A stretch of 48,420 bases of DNA from Opitutales bacterium (GTDB taxonomy: Bacteria > Verrucomicrobiota > Verrucomicrobiia > Opitutales > Oceanipulchritudinaceae). The notes below the pieces were generated by a model. It was not told where the DNA came from, made no database searches, and saw only the letters and a program-made list of their open reading frames with translations. The first letter of the stretch is position 1, and every line of letters starts with the position of its first letter. Below, piece by piece: positions 24,211 to 31,627 of the stretch. Location: NCBI GenBank assembly GCA_020831485.1, contig JAFIGG010000021.1, positions 1 to 48,420 of the forward strand. Reading direction: 5' to 3'. The position numbers and the translations under genes are program-made.

Positions 24211-24632
24211 TGGATATTTCCGCAATAATTGCCCCAGTCCTTTCCCAGATCACCCAGCAGGTTTTCAATTCGAAACCACCGCAGGCCATGGAAGCCGCTC
24301 AGGCAGCCACCTTTGAAAAGTTGATGGCCGAACAAAGCATCAAGCTTGCGGCAACACCGGTGCATGAATGGCCAGCCGTCAAAGAAGCCATTTCGGCGGC
24401 GAAAGATCACAAACCCTACGCGCTCTCAATCGACGCGGACGGCAGTCTCAGCGTTCTCGGACAGGACGGCTCGAAACACCTCGTAAATTTGGATGAATCT
24501 GCGCGCCAAATCCTCGGCGATCGCTACGCCGGAGGGCCCCACCCGCTTGAGATCCCGCTGGATTCGCTGCGTTCAACAACAGACAGCGAGCGCCCATTAC
24601 ACCTCGTCGCCCAGCTTAATACGGCCGGTTGA
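24210..24632 (+). CDS. Small unknown protein coupled to flaF
   Basis: I do not recognise this 140-residue protein. It starts with ATG sharing one base with the flaF stop (TAATG). It is helical at first (MDISAIIAPVLSQITQQVF), then has a strand-rich part reading YALSIDADGSLSVLGQDG, with no signal peptide. Its 3' end overlaps the convergent HDOD gene by 36 bases. Position suggests a flagellar export or filament accessory role; the sequence itself does not say more. Confidence 0.6.
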   Translation: MDISAIIAPVLSQITQQVFNSKPPQAMEAAQAATFEKLMAEQSIKLAATPVHEWPAVKEAISAAKDHKPYALSIDADGSLSVLGQDGSKHLVNLDESARQILGDRYAGGPHPLEIPLDSLRSTTDSERPLHLVAQLNTAG

Positions 24633-25505
24633 CAGCGAATTGCCCAGCATCTTTTCCAGGCGCTGACAAACCACCGGCAGGATCTCTTCACCCTGCTCTT
24701 CGGTAATCCCGAAGCTACGCAGAAAGCGACTGTCTGCTTCGGCGAGAAAGCCCTCTTCGCCCACGCCAACGCCCAATGAGACCGCGAGTTGTTTGGCTGC
24801 GTGAATAACGGCCAGCAAAGCGCTGCAGTGAGACGGCCCGCGCGAAGGGTCCGCATAAAAACGGGCAGCGATGATCAACGATTCCGGGAAACTCCACTTC
24901 GTCAGAATACCCGAACTGACCTGTGTGTGATCAAAACCGAATACCGCCCGCTCGTTCTGAATCCAGGTTCCACCTTCAGAAATCTGCCGGTCCCGAACCC
25001 GAGTCAACTCGTATGGCAAAGCATGTGCCAGGGCGAGCTTACCGATATCATGGAGAAGCCCGGCAGTGTAGGCCCTAAGCGGATCCTCGATGCCTGTGCG
25101 TTCAGCAAACAGCTGGGCACCAAAGGCTACAGCCAGAGAGTGCCGGCAAAAGTCGCCCGGCTCCCAGCCGTACCCGCCGGCCTCCTGAACCATCCAGCGA
25201 ACACTCAATGAGGTCGCGGTAATCTGGTACACCTCACGGGCCCCCAAACGAAAGATTGCCTCACGCAGTGAATCACAGGAACTGGGCAACCCAAACCAGC
25301 TGGAGTTGGCCAGGCGCAAGGTAGCACTTGAGACGCCGGGATCGAGCCCGATCAACTGCTCAAGCTCATCCGCACCCTTATTGGGGTCCTCAATCGCATC
25401 CAACATACGCGGCAGCAGGAAAGGAGCGGCAGGGATCTGCAAAGCCTTACTCATGACCTCTGAAAAGAGGGCGGCGGCCGCTGGTTCTAAATCGGAAACA
25501 TTCAT
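24597..25505 (-). CDS. HDOD domain signalling protein
   Basis: This 302-residue single HDOD-domain protein shows LLPRMLDAIEDPNKGADELE, LIGLDPGVSSATLRLANSSW, AIFRLGAREVYQI and a canonical GLLHDIGKLALAHALPYE. HDOD proteins commonly connect chemotaxis or motility signals to regulators. It lies downstream of a lipoprotein gene and a chemoreceptor on the same strand, with 12 bases between it and the lipoprotein gene. Its 3' end overlaps the opposing 24210-24632 gene by 36 bases. Confidence 0.92.
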   Translation of the reverse strand: MNVSDLEPAAAALFSEVMSKALQIPAAPFLLPRMLDAIEDPNKGADELEQLIGLDPGVSSATLRLANSSWFGLPSSCDSLREAIFRLGAREVYQITATSLSVRWMVQEAGGYGWEPGDFCRHSLAVAFGAQLFAERTGIEDPLRAYTAGLLHDIGKLALAHALPYELTRVRDRQISEGGTWIQNERAVFGFDHTQVSSGILTKWSFPESLIIAARFYADPSRGPSHCSALLAVIHAAKQLAVSLGVGVGEEGFLAEADSRFLRSFGITEEQGEEILPVVCQRLEKMLGNSLSTGRIKLGDEV

Positions 25506-25517
25506 CGTTTGAAGTCC

Positions 25518-26168
25518 TTAGGAACGCTCTGGGGTATAGGAAAGCGGTGGTAAGGTTGAGAAAACAAAGTCGGCAAAAAACCGGGCGAACTGGCGGGGGC
25601 TGAGTAAGATTGCCTCCCCACTCTGGACTGGGTAATCACGCCGGTGCTGGCTCTGGCCGTAGCGGCGCGCGGAGCGGGCTACGGCAGGATCACCGGCATT
25701 GAGGAACTGATCAATTGACCAAAGTACATCGCCGCCATCCATCGTCGCTATGTACAGGCGGGCCCCAATATTCAACGGAGGATATGCACTGTAGGACGTG
25801 ACTTCTATACGCAGAAACACATCTGCGTCGGCCAGAGCGGCCTCGCCTGCCGGCAAAACCCTGAACCGATTTGTCAACAGCAGCCGGTCCCGGAAGGCCT
25901 CCTGAAGCAGGGCTGCCACTTTGGGGTCTGCAACGCCTGACACTGGCAACACCGCAAGGTTCCTGTGGGCGGCATCGATCGAGTTGACCGCGTAGAAATT
26001 CCCCGGCTCAACACCGTAGCCCCAGACCGTTTCAGAAACCGCACGCTCGGCGGACTGGCATGCGCATAACAACAGAACGACAATGAAACAGGCAGTGAAC
26101 AAAGGCAACCGGAGCGCTAATCGCTCCGGTTGCCTCGAATCGGACTCCTTAGAAAAGTCAGCCTGCAT
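25518..26168 (-). CDS. Lipoprotein, unknown function
   Basis: This 216-residue protein starts with an arginine-containing leader, a hydrophobic core FTACFIVVLLL and a lipobox-like LCAC, with cleavage expected before C37. The mature part has NLAVLPVSGVADPKVAALLQEAF and DRLLLTNRFRVLPAG, which resemble curli-assembly CsgG- or penicillin-binding-activator-like nucleotide-free folds that read xVAVLPF...L...F. DADVFLRIEVTSY follows. That link is weak and I give no function. A strong hairpin lies inside the leader-coding DNA (26104-26134). It sits 33 bases after the chemoreceptor stop. Confidence 0.7.
   Translation of the reverse strand: MQADFSKESDSRQPERLALRLPLFTACFIVVLLLCACQSAERAVSETVWGYGVEPGNFYAVNSIDAAHRNLAVLPVSGVADPKVAALLQEAFRDRLLLTNRFRVLPAGEAALADADVFLRIEVTSYSAYPPLNIGARLYIATMDGGDVLWSIDQFLNAGDPAVARSARRYGQSQHRRDYPVQSGEAILLSPRQFARFFADFVFSTLPPLSYTPERS
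26104..26134 (-). terminator. Perfect 13-bp hairpin inside the lipoprotein leader sequence
   Basis: GGCAACCGGAGCG (26104-26116) pairs perfectly with CGCTCCGGTTGCC (26122-26134) around a 5-base loop. In the minus direction it is followed by TTTGTT, a short T-rich tract, so it resembles an intrinsic terminator for the chemoreceptor gene. It lies about 12-22 codons into the lipoprotein frame, so it may attenuate that gene or act on its mRNA. Confidence 0.55.
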
Positions 26169-26201
26169 ACAACTTCAACTGTTTACAGATTCATAACGGA
26201 A

Positions 26202-28262
26202 TCAACGGAAGAATTCCTCGATGCGTGTTTCTTCATCCACATCAACTTCGTTAACTGATCTATGCGCCTCTTTGCGGTCGGTCTTGGACGCTGAGACCTT
26301 CTTCTGGCCGTTGTTCGAAGACTTTGCCCCCTTGCCATTCGTAGCATGGACGGAAGATCTGGACTCAGGCTTGGAGCCGTTGCTGCCGGCGCCTCTCTTT
26401 GCCTTTGGGGAGGCAGACTCCTTGCTGACAGGCTCCTCAGTTTCTTCCAGCACCTCATCGTCGTCCGAATCGCCATTCACAAGTTCGATCAAAGCATCGA
26501 CCGCACGCTTCAGGTCCGTGGACTGATCGCGCAGTGATGCGGACGCACTGGCGGTCTCTTCGGCACCGGCGGCGTTGGACTGAGTGACCTGGTCCATCTG
26601 CACGATAGCCGCGTTGATCTGCTTGATGCCCTGACTCTGCTCGGTGTTGGCACCGGCAATTTCCTCGACCAACTTATCCACCTCCTGGACCCGCTCGACG
26701 ATTTCGCGGAGGCTTATGCCAACTTTCTCGCTGACCTTAGCCCCTTGCTCGGACTGTTCAGCCGCTGAACCTAGACGTTCCGCGGTCTCGCGGGCTGCAT
26801 CCGCACTGCGCTGGGCAAGGTTGCGGACTTCATCCGCCACCACCGCAAAACCTGCGCCGGCCTCACCTGCCCGGGCCGCTTCAACGGCGGCGTTCAGGGC
26901 GAGAATGTTTGTCTGGAAGGCGATTTCATCAATCGTCTTGATAATCTTGGAAATCTCCTTGCTCGACTGGATGATTGAATTCATCGAGCGGGACATTTCC
27001 TCCATATCCTGATAGCCACGGTCAGCGGCCTCACGGGCAATATTGGAAAGCTTCTTGGCTTCCATTGCATTGGCCGCATTGCGCTCAACCATACTGGCCA
27101 TCTCCTCCATGGAAGAAGAGGTCTCCTCCAGTGAAGACGCCTGCTGATTGGCTCCACTGGCCAGTTCCTGGCTGGACGAAGCAATCTGGGCGGAAGCCGC
27201 GTCGGTTTCAATCGAAGCAGTGCGCAGTTGACTTGCAACCGTAGTAAGGGTCTTCCTCAACCAACGGGAGAACAGCCATCCTGCAACGAAACAGAATGCG
27301 ATTCCAGAGAGCCCTACAATCAGGGCAAGTACTCGGGAAAAGTTCACCAGAGCAACCAGGTCCGCATTGGCTTGATCCACAGAGGCATCAATCTCAGCGA
27401 TCAAAGCTGCCAGACCCTCCACAATGTCCCGCTGCGCAAGGAGAATCTCATCATTTAAGATGCGGTCGGTTTCAATCTGCAGGTCAATCATCTGCCCGAG
27501 GTAGTTGACCTTACCCTCGATCCCGTTGATCACACTCTCAAAAGCCTCTTCCTTCACGGGATCAGCCAGACTGTCGTCAAAATCCACCATTTCATAGTGA
27601 TCCACGGCTACACTTCGGAAGTAATCTTGTACAGCCTGCATCATCTGGATGGCTTCCCGCGCATAGTCGGGGTCCCCTGAGACTACGAAATTAAAAACCC
27701 GCTGGCGGGCACGGGCCATCTGCGAAGACTGTCCCGTAACTTCGAGCGCTGTATTGATAGCTCCTGCCAGGCGCTCGCTGTTAGTCACCTGCTCTATGCC
27801 CTGCCCCACCTGTTCGTGCAACACGTTCACATGGTTCTCCATAATATTGGCACTCTGCTCCAGCAGCTGAACTTGCCGATTGAAGGACTGGAGCAACCGC
27901 TCCTCCTCTTCCCTCAGCGCCTGCGTCATGGCACGACGTTCGGGATCTTCCACGAGCAAGAGAGCTCGATCAACGAGTTCCAGCGAAGCGCTGCCGATTC
28001 CCTCGACCTCATCCCGAACCGCTTCGTCACGGCTAGCCAAATAACGATTGATTCCGTCGTTCAAGCGCAACACACTGCGCTCCCAGCCATAAAGGGTTTC
28101 GAGCTCATCCTGTGCCTGGGTCGAGAAATCGACGCTGCGGTCGACCCGGTTGAAAGAAAAAATCATTGCAACAGCCATGACCACGACGAGCAGGAGGCTG
28201 ACTGAAAACAGTAGCGCAATTTTGGCGGTCAGGCCGGTTTTGTTCCAGAATCTATCTAGCAT
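26202..28262 (-). CDS. Methyl-accepting chemotaxis protein
   Basis: This 686-residue transmembrane receptor signals to CheA through CheW. TM1 lies at about 14-35 and TM2 at about 310-333. They enclose a ~275-residue helical periplasmic sensor. Little or no HAMP domain is evident after TM2. The signalling tip is clear: [20 protein letters not shown], then [20 protein letters not shown]. The last ~90 residues form a charged, Ser/Lys-rich tail ending in EEFFR, without an evident CheR-docking pentapeptide. It is followed by a terminator-like hairpin and preceded by a TonB-domain gene and cheW on the same strand. Confidence 0.95.
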   Translation of the reverse strand: MLDRFWNKTGLTAKIALLFSVSLLLVVVMAVAMIFSFNRVDRSVDFSTQAQDELETLYGWERSVLRLNDGINRYLASRDEAVRDEVEGIGSASLELVDRALLLVEDPERRAMTQALREEEERLLQSFNRQVQLLEQSANIMENHVNVLHEQVGQGIEQVTNSERLAGAINTALEVTGQSSQMARARQRVFNFVVSGDPDYAREAIQMMQAVQDYFRSVAVDHYEMVDFDDSLADPVKEEAFESVINGIEGKVNYLGQMIDLQIETDRILNDEILLAQRDIVEGLAALIAEIDASVDQANADLVALVNFSRVLALIVGLSGIAFCFVAGWLFSRWLRKTLTTVASQLRTASIETDAASAQIASSSQELASGANQQASSLEETSSSMEEMASMVERNAANAMEAKKLSNIAREAADRGYQDMEEMSRSMNSIIQSSKEISKIIKTIDEIAFQTNILALNAAVEAARAGEAGAGFAVVADEVRNLAQRSADAARETAERLGSAAEQSEQGAKVSEKVGISLREIVERVQEVDKLVEEIAGANTEQSQGIKQINAAIVQMDQVTQSNAAGAEETASASASLRDQSTDLKRAVDALIELVNGDSDDDEVLEETEEPVSKESASPKAKRGAGSNGSKPESRSSVHATNGKGAKSSNNGQKKVSASKTDRKEAHRSVNEVDVDEETRIEEFFR

Positions 28263-28290
28263 TGTTAGCGGGGGTTAGGGGAAATTTGCT

Positions 28291-28809
28291 TCAATTGAAT
28301 CGAAGCGGGACGCGGATGTAGCAGGAAACAGGACTCCCGCCAACCTTTGCAGGTTGAAAGCGCCAGCGGTTCACCGCTTCGAGAGCGGCTTCATTCAAAT
28401 CATCGTTCTGAGAGCGGTGAATACGGGCCTGGGCCACGTTGCCATCGGCATCGATCACAATGGCCACGCTGACCATCCCGGATGCTCCCCGGGGGATGAG
28501 GTTGCGGCGCGGCTCAGCGGTGCGAATTGGTGCCGGCGGCTCGTCGAAGTTGCTGTAAACGTCGGCAAGCGCCGGGTTGGAAGCCCGCCAGGCATCAAGC
28601 TCGCTGCGGCTTTCGGCGCTCAAATCGGCGATGTCGAGCGTGACTTCCTCGTCATTGCCGTTCACAAGAACGACAATGTCGGAATTGCTGCGAAGGATTT
28701 CACCGCGGACGGATTCACCACTGGCCAGCACAAAGGCGGCCGAAGCTTGGCTGGCCAAGGCCAGCGCAACAATGGATGAGAGAAGGATAAGGATTTTTTC
28801 GAGTCGCAT
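28291..28809 (-). CDS. Secreted protein with TonB-type C-terminal domain
   Basis: This protein has about 172 residues from the ATG giving MRLEKILIL; an upstream ATG at 28833 adds 8. The signal peptide ends near ALASQASA-A. A small beta-rich domain (SGESVRGEILRSNSDIVVLV) recalls SHD1/Sla1-like repeats. The C-terminal TonB domain follows: GMVSVAIVIDADGNVAQARI, then NEAALEAVNRWRFQPAK and VPLRFN. It lacks an N-terminal membrane anchor and a long Pro-rich spacer, so it is periplasmic rather than a classic energy-transducing TonB. It lies between cheW and the chemoreceptor, which suggests an envelope partner. Confidence 0.8.
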   Translation of the reverse strand: MRLEKILILLSSIVALALASQASAAFVLASGESVRGEILRSNSDIVVLVNGNDEEVTLDIADLSAESRSELDAWRASNPALADVYSNFDEPPAPIRTAEPRRNLIPRGASGMVSVAIVIDADGNVAQARIHRSQNDDLNEAALEAVNRWRFQPAKVGGSPVSCYIRVPLRFN

Positions 28810-28865
28810 GGTATTTACGGATTCAGGATTCACGATTGTTGAAAATATGGATAGCTTCTTGGTAT

Positions 28866-29411
28866 TTAACTTTGGGCCTCAACGGCATCCGGTTGGTCGG
28901 CCACGGATTCATCAATTTTTTGCAGGGTCTCGTCATTGACCACGCGGTCAATATTGAGGACGGTGGCGATCTGCTCGTCCATGCGGACGACACCGTGGAT
29001 GTAATCGGCGGCGAGAAAGCTGTGACCGAAATTGTGTGCTTCAATAATGTCTTCGTCTTTGAGGTGAATGACCTCTTCGACACCATCCACAACCAGGCCG
29101 GTCAAAAACTCCCGCCCATCGTCGCCGCGAATATACACGACTACTATGCAGGTCCGGTCGGAATAAGCCTGCTCTTCAAATTCAAATTTAATCCGCAGGT
29201 CCACCACAGGGATGACTTTCCCGCGGAGATTGATCACTCCTTTAATATAGGATGGCAGACGGGCGATGCGGGTAATAGGCTGAACCTGGATGATCTCCGA
29301 CACCTTTAGAACCGGCACGGCGTAGTGTTCGCCGGCAACGGAAAAGACCAGATAGCGCTGCCCCTGGCGGTCAGTGGTTTGATTGATGCGGGTGGTTGCT
29401 GCAATGGCCAT
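28866..29411 (-). CDS. cheW: Chemotaxis adaptor CheW
   Basis: This 181-residue protein links chemoreceptors to CheA. CheW motifs are RYLVFSVAGEHYAVPVLKVSEI, RIARLPSYIKGVINLRGKVI (with the conserved NLRG), PVVDLRIKFEF, and GLVVDGVEEVIHL near the receptor-binding face. The C-terminal 30 residues are acidic. It is the first gene of the minus-strand set that ends with the HDOD gene, and is divergent from the FlgM-like/cheX set across 176 bases in which I see no clear promoter. Confidence 0.95.
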   Translation of the reverse strand: MAIAATTRINQTTDRQGQRYLVFSVAGEHYAVPVLKVSEIIQVQPITRIARLPSYIKGVINLRGKVIPVVDLRIKFEFEEQAYSDRTCIVVVYIRGDDGREFLTGLVVDGVEEVIHLKDEDIIEAHNFGHSFLAADYIHGVVRMDEQIATVLNIDRVVNDETLQKIDESVADQPDAVEAQS

Positions 29412-29587
29412 GGATGTGAGTTTGCTGGGGTTGGACGGGGTTTCATATGGCTAAACACGCCAATTTAGATGGTATTACGGCAGCCGCTTTAGCGACTTTA
29501 AGGAAATATACGAAAAAAAACTGAAATAATCTCTAAAGCTTCCCCACCAGCCTCCGTTAAACTACTCGAACTCAATCCACGAAAAAC

Positions 29588-29875
29588 ATGTCCGGAATCG
29601 AATTCTCAAATCCACTGCCCAATCCACACGGGCCCAGCAACAACGTCTCCCGCCCCTCAGGCAACAAGGAGGCATCCGCTGCTGGTAAGCAAAAAACTGT
29701 CAAACCCCCTCCGCCAAGCCAGGCTTCATCCTGGAACGCCAAGCTCAATGAGCTGCCGGAGGTGCGCCCTGAGATGGTGGAGAAAGGCAAAGCGCTGATT
29801 CAGAACTCCGACTATCCTTCCCGTGCCCAGATTGAGGCTCTCGCAAGCAAGTTGCTGGGAGAGCGTGATGCTTAA
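29588..29875 (+). CDS. Small protein, possibly FlgM-like
   Basis: This 95-residue protein has a disordered Ser/Pro/Asn-rich first half and a helical end reading RPEMVEKGKALIQNSDYPS, then IEALASKLLGE. That resembles the C-terminal sigma-28-binding helices of the anti-sigma factor FlgM (a G-x-Y turn between two helices, ending with a KLL). The match is by eye and weak. Its place ahead of cheX and near flagellar genes fits. A small unrelated motility protein is equally possible. Confidence 0.5.
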   Translation: MSGIEFSNPLPNPHGPSNNVSRPSGNKEASAAGKQKTVKPPPPSQASSWNAKLNELPEVRPEMVEKGKALIQNSDYPSRAQIEALASKLLGERDA

Positions 29876-29894
29876 CTAAATATACTATCGCTCA

Positions 29895-30425
29895 ATGATC
29901 TCAGAACTCCCCATTGAAACGGAACGCTTCAATCTCATTGTCGCCAACGCAGTCAGCAGCGTCTTCCAAACGATGCTCAGCCGGCACATCGAGCTAGACA
30001 CTACCTCGAGTCACGATGCCAACGGAGCTCCGGTACGTCATATCCCAATAACGGAATCGGGCCAGCAACTGGTCGTCGGTAACATTGGTTTTGTGGGGAA
30101 ACTGACGGGTATGGTCTACCTCTACATGACCTACCCCTTTGCCATCAATATCGCCTCGGAGATGCTCGGCATGGATCCGCATGAAGTCGAGGAGGACGAA
30201 ATGGTCAACGATGTGATCGGGGAGCTCAGCAACATGATCGTCGGACATTTCAAAAATCAGCTCGATGAACATGGCTACGGCTGCCGCCTGACCATTCCTT
30301 CCATCTTGCGTGGGAGCAATTTTGAAGTCGAGCCGGTCCGCTCGGCCTCCCGCCAAGTCTATTATTTTTCAACACCCGACGATCAGCACCTCATTTTTGA
30401 CCTGCTGATGCAGCCGGGGGACTGA
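29895..30425 (+). CDS. cheX: CheX-like CheY-P phosphatase
   Basis: This 176-residue protein of the CheC/CheX/FliY phosphatase family has one clear ExxN active-site helix: DVIGELSNMIVGHFKNQL. The preceding part (VGFVGKLTGMVYLYMTYPFA) matches the central beta strands. CheX dephosphorylates CheY-P and so resets the motor signal. It is followed by a receiver-domain protein and CheA, its natural partners. No cheR, cheB or cheZ lies in the window. Confidence 0.85.
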   Translation: MISELPIETERFNLIVANAVSSVFQTMLSRHIELDTTSSHDANGAPVRHIPITESGQQLVVGNIGFVGKLTGMVYLYMTYPFAINIASEMLGMDPHEVEEDEMVNDVIGELSNMIVGHFKNQLDEHGYGCRLTIPSILRGSNFEVEPVRSASRQVYYFSTPDDQHLIFDLLMQPGD

Positions 30426-30465
30426 GTTTTCCCATCAACCCTTTCCACATTAGCAAAGCCCCGTT

Positions 30466-31596
30466 ATGAAATTGCTCACCGTAGACGACTCTAAAACCGT
30501 TCGCATCATTGTTCGCAAGGCTTTCAAAGGTTACGACCTGAACATCCTCGAAGCCGCCAATGGAGTCGAAGGCCTTGCGATTGCGGCCAAAGAAATGCCG
30601 GACCTTATCCTGCTGGATGTCACCATGCCGGTGATGGATGGCATAGAGATGCTCACCAAGCTCAAATCCAATCCACTGGTCAAAAACATCCCGGTCATCA
30701 TGCTCACGGCCGAAGGGGGACGCGACACCGTACTTAAGATCGCAAAAATCGGCGTCCGCGACTACATGGTTAAACCTTTCAAGGAAGACGTACTGCTGGA
30801 CAAGGTAGGACGCATCCTCGACCTCAAGCTGGTCGGAGAAGAAGTCGAAGCGCGCCGAACCATTCTCGACAAAGTGCAACTGCTCATGGTTGAGGACAAA
30901 CCGGCAATTGTGGAACAAGTACGCGAAGGCCTTAAGCACACCCCTTGGGAAATCCACCACTCCACAAACACCTGGAACGCCGTCGACTTTGCCCAAAACA
31001 ACACGGTCGACTTGTTCCTCGTAAGCTTAAACCTGCCCGAAGACTCATCCTTTGAATTGATTCAAATTCTGCGCAGCAACCGCAAGACAAAGAGTGTTCC
31101 GGTTCTGGCCATGGTGGTTAAGACCGACAAGAATCGCTACGCCAAAGCGCAACAAATGGGCTTTTCGGGCATCGTCACCAAACCGCTGGAAATGGTCGAA
31201 CTGGAAGCCCGTGTCGCGCGTTGCATGAATTTGGACATGTCGCCCCGCTATTACAGCTTCGAGCAGAAATACATGGTCATACGCTTCCCGGAAAAGCCCA
31301 CGGGCATCGATCTCTCGGAAATCTCCAACAACCTTTCAAAGAAGCTGTCCGAGGCTGTTGATTCGGGTCTGTCCCGCATAATCATCGATCTTCAGAACTG
31401 CAAGAGCCTGGAAGTCGGAATTATCAAGCAAGTGCTGCAAATCACCCAGTCCTGCCGCGATCTTTCGCTCGAACACGCCTTGGTTGGAAATGATTCGATT
31501 GTGGAACAGGGCCAAAGCTTCGAAGAAACCAAGAACTGGAAGGTTTATCAGTCCATCGAAAGCGCTGAAGAACTCCTTCAGGTTCCCGTCTCCTGA
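30466..31596 (+). CDS. Response regulator: receiver + degenerate receiver + STAS-like domain
   Basis: This is a 376-residue protein. Domain 1 (1-120) is a complete receiver: D7/D8 acid pair, phospho-acceptor D51 in LILLDVTMP, conserved T/A, and Lys in YMVKPF. Domain 2 (about 135-265) has a receiver fold (LLMVEDKPAIV, GIVTKPLE), but its DLFLVSLNLPED strand has Ser where the phospho-Asp should be. Domain 3 (about 272-376) reads RIIIDLQNCKSLEVGIIKQV and resembles a STAS domain. No DNA-binding domain is seen, so protein-protein output is likely. Placed between cheX and cheA, it is a probable CheA target. Confidence 0.85.
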   Translation: MKLLTVDDSKTVRIIVRKAFKGYDLNILEAANGVEGLAIAAKEMPDLILLDVTMPVMDGIEMLTKLKSNPLVKNIPVIMLTAEGGRDTVLKIAKIGVRDYMVKPFKEDVLLDKVGRILDLKLVGEEVEARRTILDKVQLLMVEDKPAIVEQVREGLKHTPWEIHHSTNTWNAVDFAQNNTVDLFLVSLNLPEDSSFELIQILRSNRKTKSVPVLAMVVKTDKNRYAKAQQMGFSGIVTKPLEMVELEARVARCMNLDMSPRYYSFEQKYMVIRFPEKPTGIDLSEISNNLSKKLSEAVDSGLSRIIIDLQNCKSLEVGIIKQVLQITQSCRDLSLEHALVGNDSIVEQGQSFEETKNWKVYQSIESAEELLQVPVS

Positions 31597-31627
31597 TTCA
31601 TTCCACATCCCATTCCGGACCGCACAC

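Noticed and set aside
31484-31627. N-terminal extension of cheA
   Set aside because: It overlaps the response-regulator gene by more than 110 bases and has no similarity to CheA; the GTG at 31628 is better placed.
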